Notes: generated by a model not told the origin, from the sequence alone. Shown: positions 29,968 through 40,225, numbered from the stretch's first letter. The stretch: DNA of 48,938 nt from Aureobasidium sp. EXF-3400 (GCA_024195585.1 SWBL01000366.1:1-48938), one strand, 5' to 3'. A program made the numbers and translations.

Positions 29968-30082
29968 GAGCCTCGATCCACGAGACCGAGATAGTTGGGA
30001 TGGAGTATTTCACTCTGTCTGACTTTGGTATAACACTCGTTCTTCCGGTGGACTCCATATCCGCTACAATGTACCTGGTGAC
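29968..30082 (-). repeat. Direct repeat copy B (115 bp, degraded)
   Basis: This is the partner of copy A at 29399-29513 in the same orientation, 569 bp away, with transition-rich divergence. It lies just outside the right arm of the inverted repeat, whereas copy A lies just outside the left arm. The two repeat pairs therefore have different relative orientations and the structure is composite. Confidence 0.65.
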
Positions 30083-30247
30083 TGCTTGAGAAAGGGGGCC
30101 TTTGTTGTGCATCTACATTGATATGATCCATTGACGCTCACGGAATCTCCTGAAAGTCAATGAGAACAGGAGTAACGAAGGATCTCAAGTTTGCAATATC
30201 GTGTGAAACATTCTATCTTACATCAGTATACCTCGAAAACACTCATT

Positions 30248-31872
30248 CTACCTGAATTCACGATACTTGGCCTCCTCCCTCATCCTCTCCTCTACCAACT
30301 TGACAACCTTGGCATCATAAACCTCTTCAGGCGTCTTCTCACCTTTCAACACCAACTTCTCGTGTTGAGTAACTTCATCCTTGGTCATACACACCAAATC
30401 GCTGATTGCGATGTTCGAACTCTTTTGCCCTTGTACGCTGGTATCGATGAAATTGGCTTCAGGCTTGCGCCAGCGGCAAAGTGCCAGTCGGCTGGCTAAC
30501 CCACTGACGACACTGCGGCCACGGTAGATTTCCTCAACGACGTAGCCAACATCCTCAGAAGTGATAGGGATGCGCAGACTCAAAGGATCCATATCCATAT
30601 GGCGAGCCACACGCTCCTCAGAGCCTTGCAAACTAGCCAAAATGCCATCATACATCTTATCTCTAGACTTCGAAGGCAGGTATTCGTGAGGGTAACCACT
30701 GATGGCAAGCATAACATGATTAGCCACGCAAAGGCCAAAGATCGCAGGCATGGTTCCCAGCACTGGCAGAATTCTAACTCTGAACTCAGGGAGCACGCCG
30801 AGTTCGCCTACACTGCCTTTGGCGTGTTCTTCGTCGGAGAGGGGAAGCAGTTGTGCTTTTCCCGGTGCGGTTTTTTCGCTGGAGAAGACGACGGGGATGC
30901 CGTCTTTGACGCCCTTGGCACGTAGTCTGCGGCGAGTGGAACGAGAGAGAGGGTCGTCTGTGCTGGTGGAAATGTCGCCGAGGAAAACGCGGGTAGGGTC
31001 TGATTTACAGCCTGCGCCCATGGAGGAAATTACTTTGATGTTGTGCTTGTGGCAGTACGCGAGAAGATCGACTTTGCTGTCGATGTTGTCTATGGCGTCG
31101 ATGACGAAGTCGGGTTTGTGGCCATCTGCTGTCCAGGGTGCTAGTTGGGCTTCTGCGGTCGAGCCTACGAAGAGTTCATTTCGGCAGTCAAAGTGTGTCC
31201 AAGGCGTGATTTGCTCGAGACGCTTGCGAAGACAGTGTACTTTTGGTGTTCCTACATCTGCAAGCGTGGCCACGGCGTGTCTGTTTAGAGAAGAAAGAGT
31301 GACCTGGTCGAAATCGATGATTCGTAGTTTTCCAGCTCCGGATCTGGCGAGAGCGGCTGCGGCATGGGAACCTACACCACCGACTCCAACGATGATGATG
31401 AATGCATTGCGCAGTTTCTTTAGACCGTCGTCGGTGAGGAAGACACGGTTGCGGGCCAGTTGTTCTAGGATCAATTCTATATCTTGTCAGAAATCATGCT
31501 CTTGTAGATTGAGAGAAGTACCCACCTTCATCGTAGTCTCCCAAGCGTGCTCTTGTAGCAAGTGCAGCACCTCTCTCATCTTCTTTCGATGCCTTCGAGC
31601 CATCCTGAACAGCACCACCGAAATTGTTTATCTATCGATACAAATCAGTAATCTTTCGACATGAGACAGTCCAAAGATACACATACTTGAACAACATTAT
31701 CATCCTTATCAAGATCAGGAATCGAGCTCTTCAAGTCAGAAACACGATATTGTTGCTTTGCCTTTTGCAGCCCTAGAATCGCACTTCCAACCAGCAATCC
31801 AGAAGCAACCGCTGTAGCTGCTAGTTGCAGGTTATGCGACGACCTGACTTGATCAATCCAAGTCGATGACAT
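30248..31872 (-). CDS. TCD1: tRNA threonylcarbamoyladenosine dehydratase, membrane-anchored (Tcd1/Tcd2, CsdL/TcdA family)
   Basis: ThiF/E1-like enzyme that uses ATP to convert t6A37 of ANN-decoding tRNAs to the cyclic ct6A form; yeast Tcd1 and Tcd2 sit on the outer mitochondrial membrane. Exons 31872-31687, 31631-31526 and 31476-30248 join to 506 aa. A hydrophobic segment (about residues 14-34, LQLAATAVASGLLVGSAIL) is the likely anchor. The nucleotide-binding loop GVGGVGSH is at 128-135, followed by LRIIDFDQVTLSSLNRHAVA and DFVIDAIDNIDSKVDLL. SSMGAGCKSDPTRV and the C-terminal helical part complete the family pattern. Whether it is Tcd1 or Tcd2 cannot be told from sequence alone, so the symbol is nominal. 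It is divergent from a possible small gene at 32015 with only 142 bp between starts. Confidence 0.9.
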
Positions 31873-32014
31873 GACTGTACACGTCTCTCTTTTCCAATCG
31901 TCCAGTTCTTAGAACAAGGAAAGTCGAGTAAGAAAAAAAAGATACAGCACGTGAGGCAAGATTGACGTTCTTGATTTCCATGTTGTGGCTGGTATTGCTG
32001 TGGCTGAGAGTCAC

Positions 32015-32318
32015 ATGTCAAGTGTGGCGTCTACAACATCCTTACATCTCTTCGAGTCCTCTGTCTTCGAACTTCTACAAAATGTGAAGCCCATACGAGA
32101 ATTTTGGCAAAGCAGCGCGGTAAGAACATTTCATCCTTCTCTGTCTTCCTCTATAACGGCATTGTGACTAATTTGTGCAGTCATGTCCAATATCCCCCAA
32201 TGCCGAGAAACAATCACACACAAACCACAGTCTCACAAACGCGTGCCTGCAGCTCCCAATGACCGCACCTTCGGGACTACGTGTCAGAAGGACAGCACAA
32301 CGCGCACGAAATGACTGA
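32015..32318 (+). CDS. Possible small spliced gene, 80 aa, no recognised family
   Basis: ATG at 32015 opens MSSVASTTSLHLFESSVFEL and continues to FWQSSA. A clean intron (32120-32180: GTAAGA donor, GTGACTAAT branch site, TTTGTGCAG acceptor) joins in phase 0 to an exon ending TGA at 32316-32318. The product is 80 aa with no signal peptide, membrane span or motif that I know. The first exon has an amphipathic helix-like stretch (LFESSVFELLQNV); the second is basic near the end (RVRRTAQRARND). It shares a very short upstream region with the TCD gene, so it could be a bidirectional, perhaps non-coding, spliced transcript. Support comes from splice signals only. Confidence 0.35.
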
Positions 32319-33240
32319 AACAACGAACAGAGATCGTAGGGGTGATTAAAACATGCGCACAGCTTTTTCCAACCCAAATTCTTTGCTACTGCGTGTTTCA
32401 CTTTCTTTTCACTCAACCATCCTCTGCTTTCTCTCCTTTCACCATCTCTCTCACTTTTTGTTTCAGCTTTTCTTACCTCCTCTGCATCTGGATCTATGGA
32501 AAAGAAAAACATCCTCTCGAAAGCAAAACGCGCAACCAAAGACAAAAGGGATTCAAAAGGTCACAGCAAAGATGTGTTTAGCATTCTAAGGCGCTGCTTG
32601 ACGATAACAACTTCCACTCGAGCTCTGTGATCCTTTGTCGGACAACGGAGTAATGAGAACGAAAACCAAAAGATAGTTTTCAATCGGATTGGCGCTGGCT
32701 CCATCTTTCTGCGACTTTCCGGCATTCCTTTTTTGTTCTTGGAGTCCGCTATCTTTTGCTTCGGAGGAGTGTTTTTTTGACCACTACAGATCTTGGAAGC
32801 AAAAGAGGAAGAGATGTTTGCGAACATAAGGCGAAGGAGACAGAAGAAGGAGAGAAAAAGGAGGAGTGGTGAGGGAGAGATCCTTTTCGTCCTGTGATGA
32901 TAATACAATAAGCCAAAGTTGACATGGCAGCCCGCTCGTGTGCGTAACAACACATGAGATCTATGGTTGTCACTGTGAGAACAAATTGGAAGAGACACAA
33001 AAATTCTGAGGACACATCAACATGAAACGAATAAAATCATAGATCAAGAAAACGGAAAAGAAATGGAGTTTTGGAAGCAATATATATGTAGTAGGGGCAT
33101 TCAATTGCAGTTCTTCCTTCTTTGCTTCTGGTGTGTTTCCACGATCCCAGCAACACGCTTTTTGCTCCTCATTTTCAGAGGATGAATACCAAGACAAAAC
33201 CAGCATGAAACAGATTGTACAAGAGACAAATCCTTCCACT
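32319..33240. other. Gene-free interval with opposed pyrimidine and purine tracts
   Basis: The top strand is pyrimidine-rich at about 32370-32490 (runs of TTTCTTTTC/CTCTC) and purine-rich at about 32820-32880 (GGAGAGAAAAAGGAGGAG). No reading frame with family features is present. The right part probably includes the 3' untranslated region of the lectin gene, whose stop is at 33241. Confidence 0.5.
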
Positions 33241-34304
33241 CTAAAATCTGTCTCGTCTTCGGTTTGCGCGCAAAACCGTAAACCCAACATAACCTCCCGT
33301 AACCACCAAACCAAACAGCACAAACTTGAGGAAGAACCATCCCCAACCGCCACCACCCTCTTTCTTAGCATATTGATTCGGTTTGTATGCATTTTTGCTG
33401 TAATCCTTGGGTGTACCAGCAGCGCCGCTAGGGCTATACAGGTTCTTGGTTTCCACTTTGATGATGTCGTGGTTATCTGAGAGTTCTCCAGTCTCGGCGG
33501 AGAAACCGAGGTAGGTTACGCCAGGGAGCTTGACGTTGGGGACGTCGAAGCAGGGGGTCCATTCGTCTTCTTTTTTGTACATGAGTTCTACTTTGAGGGA
33601 CTTTTCTGCGAAGTAGGTGACGCGGGCTTTGGTGGGGATGTTTGCGTTGCGGAGACCGCGTGCCTAGAACCCGTTAGCAAGAGAGTAGGAGAGTAAAGGT
33701 AGAGAAGACGTACCGAGCAGCCAGCAAGTTCGTTAGCCTTGCCATCATGGCCCTGGTCATAGGCAGTGTGGCCATCACCAAGCATAGCCATGACATACGG
33801 GAACACAACACCAGGTCTGTTGTTCTTGTACGTGTCGAAAAAGATACCCAGTCCCTCGAACTTGTCCTTGTTTCCAAATACGGGACCCTGCTGTGCTCTG
33901 TCGGTAGTCACCCACATGGCAAAACCGTCACCGAAGAGGTTGCCCTGGCCATTGATGTCGAACTCAACCTCGATCTCCCAGTTGGTGGCGGTCAGGGGTA
34001 CTCTCGAGTAGATCCAGCCGGATTGCGAGGGACGGTCGGAGCTGAGACGGATGTGCTTGTCGGCGCGGATGATGGTGTCGCCGCCAAAGTCCCACCATCT
34101 GCTTTGGAGGTCTGAGTCGAGGTAAGGTTGAACCAAAGAATGGGTGCGGAGCTGGACTGGAGTGTCAGAGACGGAACGAGATTCAAGAAGTGTATGGTCG
34201 CATGGGTTTCATACGGGGATGCTCTTCACGTCAGACGAGTCCTGTGCATTTGCAGCAGCTAGCCACGTCGCCGCAGCGGCTCCGAAGAGAGACAAAAACC
34301 GCAT
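33241..34304 (-). CDS. L-type (legume-like) lectin, VIP36/VIPL-like ER-Golgi cargo receptor
   Basis: Type I membrane lectin that binds high-mannose glycoproteins in the early secretory pathway. Exons 34304-34215, 34151-33714 and 33663-33241 join to 316 aa. There is a signal peptide (about 1-20, MRFLSLFGAAAATWLAAANA), then the lectin domain starting LRTHSLVQPYLDSDLQSRWW and including GDGFAMWVT, GLGIFFDTYKNN (Asp and Asn of the metal/sugar site) and the conserved Cys pair (AGCSARGL ... PCFDV). Near the end, GWFFLKFVLFGLVVTGGYVG is a membrane span, followed by a short basic tail (RANRRRDRF). The exon 1-2 join uses the second of two adjacent CAGs, restoring IPLRTHSLV. The tail lacks the KKXX signal of ERGIC-53. 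It is divergent from TIM13, 242 bp apart. Confidence 0.92.
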
Positions 34305-34546
34305 GGCGAAATGTCAAATTGTATAAAGCAAAACAAACGGCACCCTTTTGGGCCTCCTAGAAAGATTGGAGAATAGCGAATCTGTTCTATTTCCGGCGCC
34401 AAGGGGGGTTGCTTTCGTGTCATCTTTGGGGGGAATCTAGAGCTCCGCAAAAGCTCAAACAGTTCAAACAATCCGCATGACGTGCATATCAACTTTTGTA
34501 TCACCGACTTTCTCATAAGCAATTCACCCATCACAATCGCATAATC

Positions 34547-34904
34547 ATGTCTTTCCTCGGAGGTTCATCTGCCCCTACTGGTGCCAGCCAGACTCAGGCC
34601 ATTAAGCAACAAGTCGCACAAGAAGCCGCCGTCGCCAACGCAAGACAGCTCGTCGAGGTACCGCCGCACTGAGGTTTTCCCGTTCGTCTCCCACACACGC
34701 GACTGACTCTATGGCTGCTTACAGAAACTCAACGAACACTGCTTCGAGCGCTGCATCCCCAAACCTGGTTCTTCGCTGTCATCGGGCGAGTCCACCTGCT
34801 ACTCTCAGTGCATGGAGAAGTACATGTCTGCCTGGAACGTCGTCTCCAAGCAATACATCAACCGCATACAGAGAGAGGCCGGTTCCGGAGGCCTCATGAT
34901 GTAA
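34547..34904 (+). CDS. TIM13: Mitochondrial intermembrane-space chaperone Tim13
   Basis: Small Tim protein that with Tim8 escorts hydrophobic precursors such as Tim23 across the intermembrane space. Exons 34547-34657 and 34725-34904 join in phase 0 to 96 aa. The twin CX3C signature is intact: C43-C47 (CFERC) and C62-C66 (CYSQC), 14 residues apart, matching family spacing. The N-terminus (MSFLGGSSAPTGASQTQ) and helix IKQQVAQEAAVANARQLVEK are typical of fungal Tim13. The C-terminal helix ends YINRIQREAG. No presequence is expected, as import uses the Mia40 relay. It is convergent with NUC1, 163 bp apart. Confidence 0.95.
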
Positions 34905-35067
34905 ACCACCACATTTTTCACGAACAAACGAAGACAATCACAAGAAGATAAGAGAAGAAAAGAAAGGGAGGGAGAAGGACCAATTGTATGATATATGCAT
35001 AGAAAGATGATGCCACAGGTCCGCAATAATTGTACAACTATCGAGCAAAAGCAATTCCTCGGATTCA

Positions 35068-36140
35068 TTAAAGGTTCGCCTTCGGAGGCGGAGGAGGGTT
35101 GGCCAATGTCTTTTGTCTCTGCGAGTAATCCTTGACGATAATGGAGCACTTGATCTCCTTGCACAGCGACTTTCTCTGAGCCGGAGGGAGCAGCGATGCG
35201 AATTCAAGGCCAGATGCTCTGCGATTCTTGTCAGCTCACATTCACTCTGCATGCCATCAGCGCAAATCGCATACCTTTCAACAGCCTCAAGAGGCACTTC
35301 AAAGTCTTGCAGGGGCTTGTCGTTTGCGATTCTAGCATTTGGCAAAACGAAGGCACCCAGACTGACTTGTCCGCCAATCTTTCCATCTTCGGCAAAAATG
35401 ACCTTGTAGAAATGTGTGGGCACAGCAACATTGGGAGGGTTTCCAATGACCTCGTAGCTGACCCTCCACTTGCCATCTGCATCTTTCTTGGGCAGATACA
35501 ACGGCCCAGTCACGATGCGAACCGAAGGGTAACGTCCAGTAAGACGACGGCAAAAGTCCTCGAAGTGAGCCCAGTAGTCTCTGTTGAATCCCTCGCCGAC
35601 TTGTGGGCACATGTTGCTCAATGCAAATGTATCATCCATAGCTTGCTGCGACCATTTGGCATCAGCGGCAGGGACTTGATGACCTCTGTCGTAGCCACTG
35701 CGGAAGTAATCCTTGAGCTTAGCACGGAACTTTTCAGGAATGCCCTCGTCCTCGACAAAGACAGAATGCTTGCGGTCTGCATTGCTGTTCTTGAGCGACT
35801 CGGGGGTAATGTGCTCGACAACCCATGCAGGGTTTCTTGTTCTGCGATCGTATGCAGAGGTCAAGGACGCGGCAGCTCTCAGGTCGGACACAGGGCCAGG
35901 GAATCCATATTGGTAGAGTCCATTGGGATCGACGGGTCTGGCGACAGCAGCGAGAGCTTCCTGAACACCGGCAGGTTTGCCAACAGCTAGTGGTACATTG
36001 GTAGCAGGAGTAGGGAATGGAGCGGCGGGAGTGTTGACGCTGACTGGGCTCGCCGTCTTGCGAGGAAACAAAGCGGCTGTGGTTGCTGCTCCGAACGCGG
36101 CGCCGCCTGCGGCAACGAGTGCGAGCGTGACTTTGGACAT
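35068..36140 (-). CDS. NUC1: Mitochondrial endonuclease G homologue (DNA/RNA non-specific nuclease)
   Basis: Mg-dependent sugar-non-specific nuclease of mitochondria, linked in yeast to mtDNA recombination, RNA turnover and programmed death. Exons 36140-35275 and 35218-35068 join to 338 aa. An N-terminal hydrophobic stretch (LALVAAGGAAFGAATTAALF, residues 6-25) serves as targeting/anchor. The nuclease domain carries DRGHQ (151-155; general base H154), N176 in LSNMCPQ, and the metal ligand N186 in FNRDYW. The last intron has a GTATGC donor and, when removed, gives VERASGLEFASLLP and a Pro-rich end (PPPPPKANL). Reading through the intron gives a longer but unrelated tail. An in-frame ATG 15 nt upstream (36155) exists but has poorer context than the chosen one. 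Confidence 0.95.
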
Positions 36141-36347
36141 GATATCAGGTCGCATTCACTCGTTAGTCACCGAGGGAGACGACCGAGGGAAACAAACAAC
36201 GAAACACGTCTGTACGCGCTCTCCTCAAAAAAGTGCTCGTGATGCTGCTCTAGCGCCAAACAATCCATGCCAAGCCATCAATGTACATATAAAGTCACCA
36301 TGCAGGAACGTCTTGATGCATCATATATTAGTTGTTATGACATCTCA

Positions 36348-37723
36348 TCATATGTAAGAGACCTTCACCCCCATGCCTATCGTCCTCTGTACTTTATGTA
36401 GCCCGCCCTGAAGACTCCGTTTGACTCTATCTCTAACATCTCGGCGGGCAAATGCCAAAGTGAAAGCCATCAAGAAGAGTACAAACCGGAGCAATGCCAT
36501 CGGATTCTGACTAACAGATTTCCTGGCGTTTAGTATGGCAGCTTGCATGGTCGCAAATATTGAGCGATAGACGCGCGGTGCTGGAGGCGTGACTTTCTTC
36601 TGAGGAGGCTTCGCTTTCGAAGTAGGCGGCGGGTTCCTGTTGGTCTGTCCTGCTCTCGCGTTGTTGTTGCTAGAGGTGGAAGGTGTTCTGTTCTGCGAGC
36701 CAGCTGTGCGTGGTCTCTCATCAACTTCCCGTCGCCTTCTCTCCTGCTCTGCTCTGGCTTCTTCCCTTCGGCGTCTCTCGTCCTCAAGGCGTCTCTGCTG
36801 CATTTCTTCATCTTGACGGCGCTGAAGCTCCTTCTCTCGAATACCATCGAGTGCTTTCTCCTCTTTCAAAGTGTGGAGTGCTTGTAGGAAAGCATCTCTT
36901 CTTTCATCGTCCAGAACCTCACTCATGCTGATGAAATCACGGGCATAGTCCCACTCGTCATTTTGAGGCAGAACGTGAAGAGTATAGAGCTCGAGAAGCT
37001 TGAGACGGGTATTCAGATCGCGCGGTGTACTTGTTCCGTTGTGGTGAGATGAGTTGCGCATGGACTGCTGCGAGGCTTCGAGATGGGCGGCGATGTCGAA
37101 ACTGGGATTGGACAGGGCGGACAGGTAAGTTTCGAGACGCTGTTGGTTCAACTGCTGCGACGGCATGTGCGCCAGAAGCAACGTGGCACTATCATGGGTC
37201 AGAATATATGGGTTTTCAAAGCTGTGGGAGCTTCTTACAGATTGACGACAACCTCAGCATCAACGGCGCCCTCATTCCCTTGGTAGCCCTGCTTGACAAC
37301 GAGTTCCCAGATGGTACCCTGACGGGCGTACGAGGCGAGTTCTCGCCATTTGGTGCTCCCAAAGATCAGCTTGCCTTCCTCCGGACCCAGATCTATGATG
37401 GCGTTGAGCAGAGTCAAGTAGAAGCTCCACACCTTGACGCGGCTAGTCTTGGACGCGAATGCGACAGGTGCAGCATGGTGGTCGGTATGATCGTTCTGTT
37501 GAAAAGGAGACTCTGGAGCTTCGGGCGAGATGATGGGATCAATGGTAGACAAGGCTTCATAAAGCCTGCGGGTGAGAAACAATTGAGCAGCCTGGCGGTA
37601 GGTCCTGGCTATTTGCGACGACTGGGCGCGAGCGGATGAGAGCGACGATATGGACGAGGTCAAGTATTGCGACGAGAGCGAATCCTCATACGACATGGTT
37701 GATGCCGTCGAGTCCGTGGGCAT
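36348..37723 (-). CDS. PEX26: Tail-anchored peroxin-like protein, probable PEX26
   Basis: Exons 37723-37239 and 37188-36348 join to 441 aa. The N-terminal half is helical (ARTYRQAAQLFLTRRLYEAL, then KVWSFYLTLLNAIIDLG), as in the fungal Pex26 family, which anchors the Pex1-Pex6 ATPase to peroxisomes for receptor recycling. A charged R/E-rich helix (EKELQRRQDEEMQQRR...) and a Ser/Thr/Pro/Asn-rich linker follow. A single membrane span lies near the C-terminus (about residues 390-408, ALLRFVLFLMAFTLAFA), followed by a basic tail; this topology is that of a tail-anchored protein. The first ATG is at 37723; MSYEDSLSSQ at 37696 is an alternative start. The family name comes from memory of similar proteins, so function is less certain than the topology. 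Confidence 0.65.
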
Positions 37724-38206
37724 GTCGCGCAATGCTCTGTTCTTGAGCAGCCGAAAGAAAGATGCCCCCTTGGCCGGCTATCAATCTTGTTGTTATCCAC
37801 GCCTTTCCCCAGTCATTCCTTCCTTGACCGGCTTCTGCGAGCATATGGGCCGAGGTCCAATGACCAGCCGCCAACGCACGGTCCTCCCGCCATGCTCACC
37901 GCCAGCCTAAGCATCATCAACATCCATGATGCATTCAGCTCGATCTGTGAGACTATTCCTCTCACCAAACATCTATATCATCAACGCACTGCACAGCCAG
38001 TGATAATAGAGAGAGAGGCATAGCCAACGAGGTATTTGCTCTTAAATCAGAGCGTGTTACGTTAAAACAATTGACTTAGCGCGGTAGGTATTCGTTTGCC
38101 TCTCAGTTCATTGTCTCTTCTGTTCATTGCAGATCACTCTCATCTGCTGCCATTTGCCTCTACCTTTCCTACACGATCTGTCTATCCTCCTTCATCACTC
38201 TTCGAC
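37724..38206. other. Divergent promoter region between the PEX26-like and PARN-like genes
   Basis: This 483-bp interval lies between two starts. Its right end (38100-38206) is pyrimidine-rich (CTTCTGTTCATTGC ... CCTCCTTCATCACTCTTC), as in many fungal leaders. I see no gene or clear factor site. Confidence 0.5.
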
Positions 38207-40225
38207 ATGGATATAGATAAACATTCTTTTCCTTCTCGCCTTCTTGATGTCCTTGAGGCTATCGCAGAAGCACATTTCGTCTCTTTTGACCTAGAGCTCT
38301 CAGGCGTACCCGTCAAGGGACAAGCAAAGGAGAAGCCCGGCAAACCCTCGCTCCAAGAGCGCTACCTCGAAACCAAGAAGGCTGCTGAGCAGTATCAGAT
38401 CCTACAAATTGGCCTCACATGCGTTAAGGACGATGTGCTTCAGAGTGCCTACGTTTGTAAGCCCTTCAACTTCAACCTCAGTCCTGTAATCGAAGAGCGA
38501 CTGGACGTTGATCGCACCTTCTCATTCCACAGCGGAGCTGCTGAGTTTTTGCTTGGAGTCGGTTTCAAGTTTGATCTTCCTTTTACCTCTGGAGTCCCCT
38601 ACTTGTCCCGAGATGAGGCTCAACTCGCAGAAGAAAGAGCGGCCGCAAGAAACGACAAGTCATCCTTCACCGACATCGAGATCAAGCCGGAAGATGTTCA
38701 AGCTCTGGAGTTCCTTAAGAGGGTCCGATCAGAGGTTGATGGCTGGCTAAAGACTGGACAGCCAAGCGCACACTCTGTTGTCATAGGCCCTGTGGACACT
38801 AATCAAGACAGCAACCCTGAGCTGAACCGCTTCGAAAGACGACTGGTGCATCAGATCATCCGCGCAGAGTATCCCAATCTTGTCACCATTCCCAATAAAG
38901 GCCTGGTGCGCGTCTCTAGACTCGATCCTGAACGTGAGGAGTACATCAAAGTCCAGCGCAAGCGGGAAGTACAAGACCGTATCATCCGACAGACCGGCTT
39001 CAGATGGATTGTCGAGGCTTTATGCGGAAATGCTCCTGACAGCATTGATGTCAGATCATTTGCTCAAACTCCTGGTGGCGTCCCTGGATTTGTCGACCTT
39101 GACATGCTCAAGTCGCGCTTCAATCGTGCTAAGCACATGATCCGCAACAAGAAAACTGCTCTCTTTGGTCACAACCTCTTCCTCGACCTGATTTACTTCT
39201 ACAGAACCTTCATCGGAGCATTGCCTGACACTGTGGAGGAATTTAGCAACCTAATCCACGAGCTCTTCCCGATCATCGTCGACACCAAATACATGGCCAC
39301 CCACAATTGCGGAGATATCAATCCTCAATCTTCTCTCGAACAGTTAGCAGAGAAGCTCGCAGAACAACAAAACCCCAGTGTTACCACACACGAACACTAC
39401 AACAAGTACACAGATACTACAGCATTCCATGAAGCTGGCTACGACAGCATGCTTACAGCCGAAGTTGCTGTTCGTCTCTCAGCAAAGCTCGAGCTCGCAG
39501 GAAGTCATGGTAACGACGAGCCACAAAACACGATCCCGCCCACACCACCCGATGTTGACGGTGGTGGTGTTCAGCTCGACAACAACACACCTTCTGTGAT
39601 TAACTCCGCCATCGATAGTGTCAAAGGCCTTATCCAAGCTCCATTCAGCTTGTTGGGCAGACAGACGAACACACCAGACCAGCAAACCATCAAACCAACC
39701 ACCGAACCCTCAAAACAATCAACACCAGAAGACTCGCTAGCCGAGCAAACCGCCGAACTAGAAATCACCGAAAACGAATCAGCAGGCACAACGAGTCAAA
39801 AGTCCAAGAAGAAAAAGAAGAAGAACAAGAAGAAGAAGAACACCACTACAGCTGCTCCTTCAACACACTCAGGCGGCCGCTTCGCTCACGCAACAGCCTT
39901 TGACCACCTTCAAGATACCCTCGACGAAGCCTCTGAAGAAGAGGAAGCAGCGTCAACCACACCCGAGGAAGTGCTTGAATTCGACGCTTTGCCTTCTGAA
40001 GACGCACATGCATCTGATCCTGTGGTCGCAGATACAGATGGTGTTTCTGACCCTCAGGGTGGAGCTGCATGGGATACTATTCCCGTGTTGAAGGAGCAGG
40101 ATGTGGTTTGGGGTGAAAGAGAGGTTGGTACTGTGATGCCTTCGTTCGAGTCTGGGTTCTGGAAGGTCTATGGCAATAAGTTACGTGTTTTTGGTACGTT
40201 GGAGGGAGTTGCTGTGCTTGACTAA
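38207..40225 (+). CDS. CAF1-family 3'-exoribonuclease, PARN-like (DEDDh)
   Basis: Intronless gene for 672 aa. The DEDDh active site is complete: D28 and E30 in SFDLELSG, D327 in GHNLFLDLIYFY, H408 and D413 in FHEAGYDSML. Two of these fall at the same numbers as in human PARN, and the block FGVGFKFDLPF-like (LLGVGFKFDLPF) plus the inserted R3H-like region between (about 140-290) match the PARN/PNLDC1 family. Such enzymes trim poly(A) or oligo(A) tails of mRNA and small RNAs. A fungal-type C-terminal extension holds a Lys-rich run (KSKKKKKKNKKKKN, about residues 528-541), possibly a nuclear or RNA-binding signal, then an acidic segment. The chosen ATG follows a stop-free leader; the upstream extension has no ATG. 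Exact substrates are unknown. Confidence 0.85.
   Translation: MDIDKHSFPSRLLDVLEAIAEAHFVSFDLELSGVPVKGQAKEKPGKPSLQERYLETKKAAEQYQILQIGLTCVKDDVLQSAYVCKPFNFNLSPVIEERLDVDRTFSFHSGAAEFLLGVGFKFDLPFTSGVPYLSRDEAQLAEERAAARNDKSSFTDIEIKPEDVQALEFLKRVRSEVDGWLKTGQPSAHSVVIGPVDTNQDSNPELNRFERRLVHQIIRAEYPNLVTIPNKGLVRVSRLDPEREEYIKVQRKREVQDRIIRQTGFRWIVEALCGNAPDSIDVRSFAQTPGGVPGFVDLDMLKSRFNRAKHMIRNKKTALFGHNLFLDLIYFYRTFIGALPDTVEEFSNLIHELFPIIVDTKYMATHNCGDINPQSSLEQLAEKLAEQQNPSVTTHEHYNKYTDTTAFHEAGYDSMLTAEVAVRLSAKLELAGSHGNDEPQNTIPPTPPDVDGGGVQLDNNTPSVINSAIDSVKGLIQAPFSLLGRQTNTPDQQTIKPTTEPSKQSTPEDSLAEQTAELEITENESAGTTSQKSKKKKKKNKKKKNTTTAAPSTHSGGRFAHATAFDHLQDTLDEASEEEEAASTTPEEVLEFDALPSEDAHASDPVVADTDGVSDPQGGAAWDTIPVLKEQDVVWGEREVGTVMPSFESGFWKVYGNKLRVFGTLEGVAVLD

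Larger units (their letters stand above)
27912..30247. other. Gene-poor interval with decayed repeats
   Basis: This interval lies between the 3' end of glycerol kinase and the 3' end of the TCD gene. No supportable gene is present; the reading frames are short and without family features. From about 28560 to 28920 the top strand is purine-rich (GGAGGGAAGGGAGGGAAC near 28717). From about 29330 to 30130 the sequence consists of related, degraded repeats described separately. A 3' untranslated region of glycerol kinase probably fills the first 150 bp, ending after ATGAATAAA-like sequence near 28020. Confidence 0.55.

Noticed and set aside
30750..31664. 304-codon plus-strand frame across the TCD gene
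   Set aside because: It crosses the TCD introns and is antisense to the conserved ThiF domain; composition is that of a shadow.
34938..35268. Read-through C-terminus of NUC1 rich in Arg and Leu
   Set aside because: Removing the intron 35274-35219 restores the family C-terminus VERASGLEFASLL and a stop at 35068.
35196..35990. 264-codon plus-strand frame across NUC1
   Set aside because: It is antisense to the catalytic domain of a clearly conserved nuclease.
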